Positions 50,993 to 61,584 of a stretch of DNA of 64,000 bases are shown here, piece after piece. Source of the stretch: Arthrinium phaeospermum (taxonomy: Eukaryota; Ascomycota; Sordariomycetes; Amphisphaeriales; Apiosporaceae); the NCBI GenBank assembly GCA_006503535.1, contig QYRS01000005.1, positions 1,736,001 through 1,800,000 of the forward strand, read 5' to 3'. Each line of letters begins with the position of its first letter. Within the stretch, counting starts at the first letter, position 1. The translations under genes and the position numbers were made by a program. The notes below the pieces were generated by a model. The model saw only the letters and a program-made list of their open reading frames with translations. It was not told where the DNA came from and searched no databases.

Positions 50993-51541
50993 TTATCTCA
51001 TGTACAAGCCCGAATCCTTCTGCTCCCTCCTTTTCCGCAGAAACTCCTGAGCCGAGCTATCCTCCAAACCAACCTGGATAATCCCCTCCTCCACGGGGCT
51101 GCTTGTCGCCGCCGACGTCTTGTTATTAACCGCTTGCGTGTGCGTGAGGGTAGCCGGCGAAACAGGACTAAACGACGACGACCGGGGCGTCACATCGCCA
51201 CCGTCGCCCTCGTCGTCGCTGAAGACGAGGGGCACGTCGATACCCACATCCTCGAGGATGGCGCGGCAGCGCTCGTCGGCGCCGATGAGCGTCTGCTTCG
51301 AGACCGAGATGATGTCCTTGGCGCGCCGGAGCCGCTCGTCCAGGTGGTCCGCCACGCCGCGGCAGGCGGCGCACCGGCCCTCGACCTTGACCGTCGCCAG
51401 CGGGTGGCCCCGCGCCGTGTCGCACGGCTCCCGCGCCAGGCCGGCCGCGTAGTCCCGCTGCGCCGGGCACTCCCGCGTCGGCTGGGCGGACCACTGGGAG
51501 TGGTTGCAGTGGCTGTAGGTGGCGCGCTTGTAGTAGCACAT
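50993..51541 (-). CDS. Conserved-type small Cys-containing protein, function unknown
   Basis: A single-exon 182-residue protein. The N-terminus has spaced cysteines and histidines (CYYKRATYSHCNHSQW, ECPAQRDY, PCDTARGH) and a CAAC pair near residue 58, which could bind zinc. Residues 60-100 look helical (VADHLDERLRRAKDIISVSK). The C-terminal half contains an acidic patch (FSDDEGDGGD), a Ser/Thr-rich linker and a basic end (QEFLRKRREQKDSG). Small proteins with a short Cys/His N-terminus and a low-complexity tail are common as uncharacterised proteins in Sordariomycetes; I recognise the type but no named family. The start has a good A-rich context (AAAAATG). It is the last of three same-strand genes (TFIIF beta, HAD, this one), each with its own intergenic gap, so they are not an operon. 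Confidence 0.7.
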   Translation of the reverse strand: MCYYKRATYSHCNHSQWSAQPTRECPAQRDYAAGLAREPCDTARGHPLATVKVEGRCAACRGVADHLDERLRRAKDIISVSKQTLIGADERCRAILEDVGIDVPLVFSDDEGDGGDVTPRSSSFSPVSPATLTHTQAVNNKTSAATSSPVEEGIIQVGLEDSSAQEFLRKRREQKDSGLYMR

Positions 51542-52118
51542 TTTTATTTTCGGGTTTGCTTCTTTTCCTTTTCTTCGTCTTTGGACAGGCCACAGGGGTC
51601 GCGGTCACTAGATTGTTGTAAAGAATGTGGGTTCTCCAGACGTTGCTGTATTCGATGAAGGTGATGCTCCAGTAGGGAGATTCTGGTCTCGATATACCGT
51701 CTCTCGTCGTGGGGGAGTTTGGGTTATCATCTAATGCGAGCCCCGGACGCGGCAGGGTTTGCAATCTGCTAGGCATATGTTCTGTAGTCCTTCAAAGAAT
51801 CACCTCATTGTTGCCTTTGTGGAGGAACCAGCACCATACAAGACACCCGCTTTGTAACCATCAAAATGTATATGGAAGTGGATTTCCGGTGGCGCTCCTT
51901 TGTGGCAAGGCCGAACAGTCTGGCAACGTGAGGTGTTCCTCTACAGGGAATGCAAACGATACAGAAGGTCTATGTGATGTGTGTATGACTCCTGTCCATG
52001 CTTTGTTTTGTTGGACTCGGTAGTCATGCGTTGACCTAATGCCACGAGACTCGTCTGCCAGTTTCCTGCTTCCAAACTGGGAAGGAAATGAACCCATATT
52101 GATGAGTGTTTCGCAAAC
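51542..52118. other. Intergenic region between two minus-strand genes
   Basis: This stretch should contain the promoter of the 182-residue protein gene and the 3' untranslated region of the HAD gene. No other feature is seen. Confidence 0.5.
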
Positions 52119-52991
52119 TCACAGCGTGAACACGACGTGTTTCTCGACCTCGCTGTAATCAGAAGCCCAGGAGAGGCGGCTGTCTTGGGATCCCGCGTCA
52201 GCGCTATGAGACACCTTCTCCCCGATACGCCCCAGCGTTCTGAGCAGGGTTGAGTCCTCCTTATCCGAAATGACGACGCCGCGGTCCGCCCGAAGCAAAC
52301 ACTCGAGGTCCGTGATCGAGTCGCCAAAGTAGAACGACGGCTTTCCCTGCAGGGACTCATCGGTCTGTTTCAAGACCGCCTCCACAACCGCCAGCTTGTC
52401 GCAGGAGTTCGTCAGGTTCCTGTGTTCCTGCCCCTCTTCCTCCTCGACGCCATTCCGTTGGTTCAGGATATCCGGCCCCGAGATGGAGCCGTCGCTGCGC
52501 ACCGTGTTGGCGATGACCGTCACCTCGGGGCAGCCGAGCGCGCCGGCGATGAAAGCGGCGGACCAGTTAACCGAAACGACCCAAAGCCGCCACCCCTCGC
52601 CTGCCCTCGCCCGCACAAACTCGCGGAACCCGGGCCGCAGCCGCACCGTGCCGTCCTCCTCGACCGCGCGACGGCCCGCCTCGTAGAACCGCTGGGGCGC
52701 GATATCCCGAAACACGCCGCACTCGCGTATGCGGACGAGGGACTGGAGCTCGACCGCCTTCATGTCCCGGAGAAACGCCACCTCGTCGCCGACGCAGCGG
52801 CGCCGCGCCTCGACCACGCGGTAGCCGTCGACGTGGCCCCGGTAGTCGTCCAGGTAGGACCGGACGACGCCGTCCCAGGCGCGGGCGAGGTCCTGGCCCT
52901 CGTCGGCGCGGACCCGCAGCGCGAAGTTGGCGACCTCGCCGATGGTGTCCTGGACCGTGATGGTGCCGTCGAAATCCAGGAAGATGCTCAT
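52119..52991 (-). CDS. HAD-superfamily phosphatase
   Basis: A single-exon 290-residue hydrolase expected to remove phosphate from a small molecule through a phospho-aspartate. The HAD motifs are in order. Motif I is FLDFDGT (nucleophile Asp6, acid/base Asp8). Motif II is WVVSVNWS (Ser140). The motif III Lys is likely Lys199 in CDKLAVVEAVL. Motif IV is YFGDSITDLECLL (Asp224, Asp228). The helical cap between motif I and residue 120 and the pattern I-F-L-D-F-D-G-T-I-T match the phosphoserine-phosphatase/PHOSPHO-like class (related fungal proteins include yeast YNL010W), rather than the short mitochondrial or NIF classes. The substrate is unknown. The start used is the Met immediately before FLDFDGT; the frame stays open upstream to 53351, but those residues do not resemble the family and are taken as leader. 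Confidence 0.88.
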   Translation of the reverse strand: MSIFLDFDGTITVQDTIGEVANFALRVRADEGQDLARAWDGVVRSYLDDYRGHVDGYRVVEARRRCVGDEVAFLRDMKAVELQSLVRIRECGVFRDIAPQRFYEAGRRAVEEDGTVRLRPGFREFVRARAGEGWRLWVVSVNWSAAFIAGALGCPEVTVIANTVRSDGSISGPDILNQRNGVEEEEGQEHRNLTNSCDKLAVVEAVLKQTDESLQGKPSFYFGDSITDLECLLRADRGVVISDKEDSTLLRTLGRIGEKVSHSADAGSQDSRLSWASDYSEVEKHVVFTL

Positions 52992-53747
52992 TTGTGCTTC
53001 GGGTGATGGCCGAGGAGCCGGGGAGCACTGACGGCTACTTGTGGGATATGTTTGGGATATGTTTGGGATGTTGGTTGTCGAAGAGCTGAGACAGATTGCG
53101 GGGGAGTTTCGAAGGTGTGCCCCACTGGAAGTAGTATGAATCGTGAGGAACAAATGGCGTCTGGTTTGGAGGATAACTGCGCAACGGCCGATAACCTGAT
53201 CGTGGAATTCAACTACCGAGCACCCAAGACCAGTGCCTTCTGTAATCGAGACTAATGACGTCACTCGGATGTAGCAACTACATGTCACACTTACTTTACC
53301 TAGGTAGGCATCCTCAATGGTTCTTATATAGACCCGCGTAGATGTGCACATGCAATCTGCGCCCCTGAGATCCCTGCCGGTCCTGCGAGTGGTTCTCTTT
53401 GCAGACTTGCACCAAATCTTGCCTCAAATGGGTGGCATTGTATGCTGAGGGTATATTTTGCTATTCCTATATTTACAAACCCCAGTCCGAGGTGCCCACC
53501 ACCAAAACGCCGTGGCTTCTGTTTGCAGCAAGCAACAGAGCAAAACAAATACACCCACTAGAGATGTAGCACCCGGAAACGCACTGAGACGTGTTTCGCC
53601 AGATTTACCGGTTGTCCCTGCTCCCCATTAATCTTGTTAGTCTTGGGACCCGGGACCAAAGTCCCCGAAACCATTGGCTTCCACCATTCTTGAAGCCCGA
53701 GCATATATGCTCTCCCCATCGTTTCCACGCCTAGAGTTATCATCACC
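52992..53747. other. Intergenic region between the HAD gene and TFIIF beta
   Basis: This stretch holds the HAD promoter (repeated TTGGGATATGT near 53040-53070) and the TFIIF beta 3' untranslated region. A TACCTAGGTAGG motif occurs at about 53298. No gene is seen. Confidence 0.5.
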
Positions 53748-54958
53748 CTATGAGATTGCTGGGACGTCTTCCATCTGGATGTTCTCGTCATCGTCGTCGC
53801 CGTCAAGCTCGGAATCGTCACCACCCATGTCGCCGGGCGCCGTGCCTGATTGAGCCACATCGCCGACTGTTGTCATACTCCTGTAAATGTCTGATAGCTC
53901 CCAATGGTTTGCAAAGGGGCCGCTCTTGTGCAGGGTGGCAACTCCTTCGAGGACCTCGCGCAACCAAGCCTCGGGCTGGTTTAGCTGTTGCTTGAAGGCC
54001 TTCATAGTCCAGTAACGCCACTTCCTGAAGCAGGCAGTAAGAGCATCTATGAGCTGGGCCTTTTCCAGGCGGGCAGCTCTCTCCGGCGCTTGTTTCCTGG
54101 CCTTCTCCTTGCTCTTGGCGGTTTGCTGTATCCTGTGGTTAGCATCTTCGTCGGCTCGTCAGAAAAGGATGTCATGTGAATACTTACGATAAAGCTGTTC
54201 GCTTTTCCGCCAGGCGGCGCAGCGCCAGCACTCAGGATATTCTTGGTCATGGCCCTGGTTCCGGACATTCCCGACATCATGCTGGTTGTGGCCTTGGGCT
54301 TCAGCGCGTCGCTCGCCCGCATGGCCAGGATATGGCGCGTCTCCATAGTATCAGCTGGCTGGCAATTCAGTTCGTACTTGAATCTGCCAGCCAGAACGGT
54401 TTTCTTGGGGATGGCCTTCCGGTAATATGGCTGGTATCGCTTGCGGCCCCCTTCCTGCTTGTTGTTGTTATCTTTGTTGCTGTCATTATTCCGTTGCCTG
54501 TTCCGCAGGTGATGGGGGATGTTGCTGTTGGCGCCCTGTGACTTGGATTTGAAGCCAGGTAGGTCTTGCTCGGTGAACAAGAATGTGTTGAGTAGATTGT
54601 TGTCGCGCATCTCAAAGTTGTACTCCTTGGGTATGGTCTGGTGGGCAGGGTTCTGCACGTCGAGCAACATGGCCATCCGCTCGCGCTTCTGGCCGTTTTT
54701 GTCGGTTTCGATCCAGCGTCTGACTTTGCCAACTTCAATTTCCTCGTCCTCCTTCAACTGATCCCACTGGTCGTAGAGATATTTGGGCACATGGGTGAGA
54801 AAGAGGTTGGCACTGGGTTCGTTAGGCGAGGTTGTATCGTAGAATTCGAGATCGCCGGCATCTTCGTAGAGCTCGTCGTCCGACATGACAGCAGGCGAGG
54901 CGGATGCATCTTCAGGTTCGGGCTTGACGCCGGGCTCAGGCTTGACGGAAGACGCCAT
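53748..54958 (-). CDS. tfg2: General transcription factor TFIIF subunit beta (Tfg2/RAP30)
   Basis: Small subunit of TFIIF, which binds RNA polymerase II and stabilises the pre-initiation complex in the nucleus. Model: complement(join(53748..54125,54188..54958)), 382 residues. The 62-nt intron has donor GTAAGT, branch GCTAAC and acceptor TACAG; a nearby CACAG would shift the frame. The N-terminal dimerisation region includes ANLFLTHVPKYLYDQWDQL, EIEVGKVRRWIE and the Arg/Asn-rich insert typical of fungi. LAGRFKYELNCQP and TRHILAMRASDALKPK follow. After the intron comes the winged-helix DNA-binding domain (about 282-339): LIDALTACFRKWRYWTMKAF, LNQPEAWLREVLEGVATL and GPFANHWELSDIYR. The tail is acidic (DDSELDGDDDDEN). 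The Met at 54958 is followed by KPEPGVKPEPED sumoylation-like repeats; the frame is open further upstream without family similarity. Confidence 0.96.
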
Positions 54959-56092
54959 GATAGTGGTCGCAACGTGGTCAGAAGCCGGGTAAAGACAAAT
55001 CCAACTGGAGACTTTAGCCTGGGTCGCGACGGTGCGGAGGAACAGAAAGCACTTGTGATAACGATGGCAAAGGAAAATAAAATAAAGACGTCGCAAAGGA
55101 AGGGAGCACTGACCGCAGGCAGGCTGGAATGATGTAGCTGGAGCTGAGCTTAGCAGTCGGTAGCGAATCAGTGGAATCAAGGTAGCTGCAACCGTACTAG
55201 CGTCCAAAACGGGAACCACGCTCATTATGTAATCACATGGGGCTCTCGGGATGAAATGCATACGTGTAGGTACACTTTCGACAGCTCTTATTCACATTTT
55301 AAATAATAGAAATTATCGTTTTTAATTTAATAAGACTTAATTTATTTTTATAAGAAATAGAATAAAATACGATTAAAACCCGAGGATTTTTATATAAATA
55401 GGTAAGAAATATATTTAATCTGAAAAATCGCGAGGCGCGAGGTGGGCTAATATGCAAGCAGCAGGTGGCAGGCTGTCTATTAGAGGTGCCAGGGGTCAAT
55501 GCAACTCTCTACCTTATCCTAACTTTACCTCCAATTAATACTTAATTCTTCATGTTAATTAAGTTCTGCCTGAATATCGCACCTTCTATTCATTCTTTAG
55601 ATCTTAAAACAGCACCTAGGAACACAGCTCTGTGGCGATACTAAAGAAAGCGCTTTCTTTATTACCCCGCCACTATCTTTGATCAAAGGATCCGACAATC
55701 AATACATCCTAGGACAAAGGGTAAGACCATCTGTACCAAGGGAATCCTTCCGAGTCATCGCAGACTCTCCAGTAAGTGGAATATCTACTACAACTGCTGC
55801 GTGGCCAAAAAAAAAAAAAAAGTGACACAGAAGCACACGCCTGGGCTCGAGATCCCTGTCTGTTTCCGTCAACCTGCACTGCCAATTGGTGCAAGGAGCA
55901 GCTTTTGCAAAAGTGGTGGTGGAAAACCCAGGAATCGACGACCTGATCTGGTCCTAAATTCAATCTCAACCTTTCATGCCGAAGACACATTACGCCATCT
56001 CCGCGAACAACATCTATTTTTTGCACCTGCATTCTGCTTCCCCCGCATAATCTTAGATCTAGGTCTGAAATATCAAATTTCCAGCAGCCAAC
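54959..56092. promoter_or_regulatory. Divergent promoter of TFIIF beta and the CCCH gene
   Basis: These 1.1 kb separate the starts of two divergent genes and must contain both promoters. The centre (about 55280-55620) is a sharply AT-rich islet, listed separately. A 15-base A-run at 55807-55821 lies on the CCCH-gene side. Confidence 0.55.
55280..55620. other. AT-rich islet, possible mutated repeat remnant
   Basis: The base composition drops abruptly to mostly A and T (for example TTTTTAATTTAATAAGACTT and AATTAATACTTAATTCTTCA) in a window that is otherwise near 50% GC, with a GC-richer strip at 55425-55495. No open frame fits. Such sharp AT islets in ascomycetes are often relics of transposons hit by repeat-induced point mutation; an AT-rich promoter element is the alternative. 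Confidence 0.5.
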
Positions 56093-57655
56093 ATGTCCAC
56101 GGCCGAAGAACAGGAGCTCATGGCTCAGATCAGCAATCTCGCTGGCCGCATCAATCGCCACAAGGCACAGCAGACTGGCCAGCCGGGATATCCAAACCGT
56201 GAGTCATCAACAACAAGAGGAGACCGACATCATCATACTTATTCCGTCTCGCCAGATGCGACGCATTCGACCCGCGGTGCTTTTCGAGTAGCCCCGTATC
56301 CTCATGGTAGTTACCGCGGTGTTCGAGGCGGTCGTGCGCCTGGCTACAGAAACAAAACTCTGGTTCTTAATGGACAATCTCGACCTGCCACCAATTCCGA
56401 CGACTCGACTCCCACACCGACCACCCCGAATGGTTCATGGGTGACCAAGACTGATCGCCACTTGCAGCTGATAAATAGCAATGTCTATGAAAAGGAATCC
56501 CAGAACCGCGCCAATGCTATCGAGCAGACCCAACGCAACAAGGTGCTTCGAAAAGACCATGCTGAGAAAGCTCGCCTCTTGAACTTCTTGGGCAAGAAAC
56601 CCACGACTGGCGTCGCCCCCGCCTCCAACACAACCGCAACCCCTTCGAGCTACGAGGTCACTGTAGACGGCATCCGCTTTCAAGTCACCAGACAGGGCAG
56701 TAAGCTTGTCCGTGCTCCTGGTATGTTATGTCGATCGCAAGCAATCTTGACTAGGCCTTGCGCTGAGAACACGACAGGTGATCCCAACCCTCCTACGGCT
56801 ACTCCGCGAGTAACAACTATCGGCGGAGTCAAATTCTTCCGCACCAAGAACGGCAATCTTATCCGACACGGCGTTGCCAAAGCACAGCGGTATGTCTTCC
56901 CGACGGGTTTTGGGCGTATACTAACGATTTGTACAGACTGGCTTGTGGTGTCAAGAAGGTCGACGAGCTATGCAAAACCTTCTCATGGACCGGTATTTTC
57001 TTCTCCAACAAGTTTATCAAACTGCCAACTTGCAGCATCTGAAGGCTGTGCTGTGGTAAGCACCCCAAAGGGCACATACTGACCGAGTCTTGTAGGTTCC
57101 TGTGCGAAGGGCCCCCAATGCCGTTTTGTTCACGACCCTGCCAAGGTAGCCATCTGCCGCGACTGGCTGCTGAAGGGCCAATGCCAGAAGGGTGATGCCT
57201 GCGACCTGTCCCACGATATTGCCGAAGAGCGTATCCCTCTTTGCTTGCATTTCGCCAATGGAAACTGCAGGAACGAAAAATGTTCCTACCTCCATGTCGA
57301 GCACTCCCAGACTGACCTAGTCTGCCGTGCTTTCGGCTTCTGTGGCTGGTGTGACAAGGGAGCTAGCTGTGCTGAGCGGCACGTTTTCGAATGCCCTGAT
57401 TTCAGTAACACCGGTGTTTGTAAGACGAAAGGATGTAAACATCTTCACAGGGAGCGGGCAAGTATGCTTCGCAAGGCCGGCAACAAAGACAACGCGGCCC
57501 AAGAGGGGGAAATTAGTGACTTGTCGAGTGACGACGATGATGACGACGCCAGCAACGACATAGACTCTGACGAAGTAGAAGAGTTTATTGGAAAAGACGA
57601 TGAAGCCCAAGATCTGGACTTTGCTGCCCAGAAGGACTACATCGGCTTTGCCTAA
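56093..57655 (+). CDS. Five-finger CCCH zinc finger protein (ZC3H3/Red5-like)
   Basis: RNA-binding CCCH protein of 451 residues. Model: join(56093..56720,56778..56889,56937..56992,57096..57655). The introns are 57, 47 and 103 nt; the second carries TACTAAC and the third TACTGAC. Five tandem fingers are complete: Cys259/268/274/His278, Cys286/295/301/His305, Cys315/323/328/His332, Cys342/351/357/His361 and Cys365/374/379/His383. Spacing is C-x7/8-C-x4/5-C-x3-H. Five clustered fingers with the run HVFECPDFSNTGVCKTKGC match metazoan ZC3H3 and fission yeast Red5. In S. pombe, Red5 belongs to the MTREC complex, which feeds meiotic and cryptic RNAs to the exosome; that role here is inferred. The N-terminus (EEQELMAQISNLAGRINRHK) is a short helix, the middle is basic and Ser/Thr-rich, and the C-terminus is acidic. 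The first intron is in frame and stop-free. Confidence 0.9.
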
Positions 57656-58719
57656 CCTTCACTTAGCAACTAACCATCTAGGAAATGACCCGACGACGTG
57701 CTAGCACCCGGCCTTGATCGCAGCTCTCCAGATCAGCATTCCCTTTTACGCGTTGTTTGCCGTTATCCCACCGCGTCAGTTTGGATGGAGTTTAAGGAGA
57801 TCTTGCTTTACAGCGGTTGATTGGGCGTGTTAAAAGTAACGCTGTATTCGTTCAGCAACTTTCGTGATACCCCCTCCTAGGAGAATTTGATTCTTTTCGA
57901 TTGCCGGCGTTCCAGAGGATATGAGATCCGGACCGGCAATATAGAAGAAGAAAAAAAAAACAGCAAAAGTGCATACGGAGCAGCAAGAAAGTCAATAGAG
58001 AAATATTTTAAGCAACCTGAGTCTGATTGCATGTGTCTATCTATATATACGAAGTGCAACAGTGCTGACTTGAATCAACCCTTTTTGTAAGTCTATACGA
58101 GCCAAGCAAGCCATGCTGTCAAAGCGTGTTTTATTCGCCACGCGAAAGACCAAACCAGTCGATAATACATTGATCCAAAGGCCAAGTACCCTGGGAAAGG
58201 GGGCATAATTTTAATAATGGGTTGTTTACCTAGGCCTGGTCGATTTTCACCTCTGTAAACCTGCAAATGCAGCAATAGCACCAGCGCGAGCAAACGTAAT
58301 TGTTTTGTATGCTGACCACTCCGGCAATTATCTTCTCGTACCTTACCAGATACATGGCCAAGGAAGAGAGAGCAACAAGACTTGTGACTGTCCGTCATCG
58401 GTGGCGTGAGACGTTGTTGGGCGTGAAGACCACCAGATGATGGGGTTGGAACTTGCGGGGTCTTCTTCATCTGGCTGGGAGTGTTTTCTTACTCGGTCCG
58501 TTTTGGTCTTCGCACATCCTTGGGCAACAAACCCGGTAAAGGAGGGCCCGTCTCGTTCAGCGGTCCTACGCTCAAAAGTCTCCCCACGCGGACTGCCTGA
58601 GCCAAGCCCGGCACGGTGCGCCTGGACGACGTGTTGGTCGTAAGGGTAGGGGTCCGGGTAGGGGTAGGGCTGGAAGATTTTGGTTTGGTAGGCAGTGCGA
58701 ACCTGACGGAGCGCGTCTT
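57656..58719. other. Convergent region between the CCCH gene and the lipase gene
   Basis: This 1.06-kb stretch contains the 3' untranslated regions of two convergent genes, AT-rich at 57860-58080. No gene is seen. Confidence 0.5.
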
Positions 58720-60820
58720 CTATCCGCTTCCACTCGCACCACTCGCGTTCTCGCCGCCTGCGCCTGTGCTTGCACCTGTAACTGCACTTGTGCCGCTGGT
58801 GCCAGCACCGGCACCGCTGTTGCCACTACCGCCGAGCACAAAGGGACCCGCCGCAGTCTTGTTTCGAGACCGGAAGTTTTGGTTCGAGGTGGTGCGGTGG
58901 TAGTACGGGTCCCGATCCTCGCCGTTGTGGTCGAGAAGGCCACTCTCGGCGCCCATAGCGGCGGCGGTAGTAGCGCTCGCCTTGCGCCGCAGCCCGCCGG
59001 CCTTGAGCGAGCGCGCGCGCTGGTACGAGCGCTCGATCTCGTACTCGACGGCGCAGCGGATTTTGAGGGCGCAGACGGCCGGCCAGACGGAGCGCTCGCC
59101 GCGGAGGATCCAGTAGTCGAGCGTCTCGCGCGTCGGAGTCTCCAGGAGGCGGAAGAAGTCGCTAGCCGTAACCTTGGGGACCAGCGTCATGCTGGCGCTG
59201 GGTATCTCCTCGTCCACGAGGAACCGGCGGATGCTGGCGGGGAGGAGGCGCAGCGTGTCGAGCTGGCGCAGGCGGTGCCGGATCTCGAGGCCGGCCATGC
59301 GGATGATGTGGCCGGCGACTTGGTTACGCTTATGGCGCGCCGTGAAGAGAGAGGGGCCATGCATATCAGATTCGAGAAAGGGGATTAAGTAGGGGCGTGC
59401 CTGAGAGACGATGAAATGATTTACGTTGAAGAGCTGGGCGATACGTGAGAGCGGCGACTTGTGGTCTCTGTCTGGAGCACTAGTCCAGTGGCGAAAGGTG
59501 TCGGCCGGCGCCCATGGCACGATGTTGCCGTGGATGTCTTTGCACAGTACGGTCGTGGCCCTGCTTCCGTAGAGCGAGGGTGTTGAGGCGTTAGAAGCCA
59601 CGGCGGCGGTCCAAATCAGCTATTACGGGTCCTGTGAGCCTGTGTACCACGGGTAAATCAGATGATTCAACACGAGACTTACCACATTGGGAGCGGTGAT
59701 ATAGTTGAGCAGAGTCGGCACTCCGCCCTGGCTCTCGGTCGCCACTGTGATGTTAAGAACTCGTTTGCTGCGGTTGTACGCCTCTTCGAACGTCAGATCG
59801 CCAACATTGTCCTTGACGCAATCCTCGAGGACTTTTACGTCGAGGAAGTACCCCTCCCTCCAGAACCGTTTGATACGCCGCGCCAGCGTCTCCACAGTCT
59901 CCCAGCCGTACCCTATTTCCGATTTCCCTTTCGCTTGATGTCCCTGGTGAGAATGTGCCTCGAAGGCCGAGAGGTTGATACCCTCTCCCCTGAGCACATC
60001 TGGAAGTTCGTCCTCGGTGTGAATCGCGACAAGGCTCGCAATGAGCGCACCGGTCGCGGTGCCGGTAATGATGCGCGGTAGCAGTCCGCGCAGGAAAAGC
60101 GCCTTCACCACTCCCAGGTGGCAAAGGCCGAAAATCGCTCCTCCCTGAAGTACGAGGGTGGTACGGCCGAAGGCTTGTCGCGTGTCGTGCAGGAAGTCCA
60201 GCTTGCGCTGGGTCCCTAGGTCGGCGCTGTGGTTGATGTCCTCAATAGCACCCGCCACTTGTGCGACATACTCTTCGATCAAGCATTTCGTCCCGGCGAA
60301 GGACCGGTTGAACAGCCGCGGATGCGTGATGTTTCCAAGGTTGCGCACCAAACCGGACTGCACCAGATCGAGCTGCGCCTGCAGGTCGGCTTCCTCACGA
60401 GCTGTGATCATGTTGTTGACCCGCTGATTGATCAAGGCCCGGTCATATGAGCGCGATGATGGGTCGTTGCGCCTGCAAGTCGAAGATTGGCCAGTTAGCA
60501 AAGTTCCAAGTGCATCTTGGGCGGCGCAAGGAATATGCACCATATATTCAGTTCCTTGATATCATCAAGTTGGAGCGCCGCCTGCTCCCACTGCTCGTAG
60601 TCCAACGCTTGTCGCAGCTCGTCGAGCCACTCATCTACGGGATTTTTGGTCCTCCACCAACCGCCCAGTTTCTGTGGTAGTCTTGTGTCAGCGCATCACT
60701 TTCATATACCCAACAAAGGCGTGTCGCCGTGGTGGGCTTGCATACTTTGAACCAAAACAAGATCACTTCAGCGAGTAATGCGCAGACAGCCCACACAAAA
60801 CCAAAGAGAGAAGTCGCCAT
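58720..60820 (-). CDS. Patatin-family triacylglycerol lipase-like protein (Tgl3/4/5 type)
   Basis: Lipid-droplet or ER-associated patatin-fold acylhydrolase family. Model: complement(join(58720..59619,59683..60472,60541..60671,60746..60820)), 631 residues, with introns of 63, 68 and 74 nt. Exon 1 encodes a membrane helix (SLFGFVWAVCALLAEVILFW). Exon 2 starts with WWRTKNPVDEWLDELRQAL, the DUF3336-type region. The patatin domain begins with the oxyanion loop LQGGAIFGLCHLGVVKAL (about 177-195). The nucleophile elbow, normally GxSxG, reads GTATG at 206-210 (IITGTATGALIA), so alanine stands where the serine is expected. The segment TAPNVLIWTAAVASNAS spans the last splice junction, and CKDIHGNIVPW carries the candidate catalytic Asp. 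The C-terminus is Gly/Ala/Ser-rich. Either the enzyme uses a variant elbow or it is catalytically inactive. Family assignment is firm; activity is not. Confidence 0.92.
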
Positions 60821-61584
60821 TCTGGCGGTAGTACAGTAATAGCCTCCCTCAGAACATTCGATTGGCGAGGAGGGCTTTCAGATATGCGATGGCCAGAAGG
60901 AGAATAGAATAGAATAGAATAGAGAAATGGTCTCGTGAGCGTTGCGAGGCCGATGGAGGGAACAAGCTAGAGTCCGGGCCTGGGTGACGCCATCATTTTA
61001 TGTCAATGTCGGGTAGGTACTTGCTGTGGTTCGTTCGGCAAGAGCGTGTGTAAGATTGTCTCATTCCCAGCCCGCACGACGTATCACCAGGTCGCAGTTA
61101 CACCGGATCAACGAAAACTCATGTGGTCTTACAGCGCGGAAGCTAAATTTACAGGTAGGTACGATATAGGCAATATGCAATTGGTAAGTGCGGCCGTTGC
61201 ACGTTGTAATCCCATTCAACTCTTGATGCTAAAAGGTGTAGCGTGCGAAAGGCCGTTTGGATCTTCTCCTCTACGTCCTCCAGGCCTGTTTGCATGTGAA
61301 AGTACTGGGGGACGGCACTTGCACCAAGCCACTCCACTTACCTGCGTACCCTTTAAATAAATAGGCTGCTGATCCCTGCAGACCATGAACCCATTCAATA
61401 AGAGGTACCTTAAGTTGGCGGATAAGACCGTATTATTTGCAGCAGTATCCGAAGCCATATGGCCATTTCATGTGGCTTGAAGCGGTACTTGTTGATGTCG
61501 GCTACCGAATGAAGACTCTCACTAGTATACAGAAATGGTGGTATTATGTTCTTTCGGAATGCATCCCTCGCACCCTCCAAAAGA
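60821..61584. other. Intergenic region between leo1 and the lipase gene
   Basis: This 0.76-kb stretch holds the lipase promoter and the leo1 3' untranslated region. It contains an AGAAT repeat (60901-60923) and TAGGTAC motifs near 61014 and 61155. No gene is seen. Confidence 0.5.
60901..60923. repeat. AGAAT pentanucleotide repeat
   Basis: Four perfect AGAAT units plus a partial one, about 80 bases upstream of the lipase start codon, in its promoter or leader. Confidence 0.9.

Noticed and set aside
51168..51776. 202-codon frame on the same strand as the 182-residue gene
   Set aside because: It overlaps that gene in another frame and lacks its Cys/His pattern; GC-rich codons leave several frames open.
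52422..53006. 194-codon plus-strand frame
   Set aside because: Antisense shadow of the GC-rich HAD phosphatase gene.
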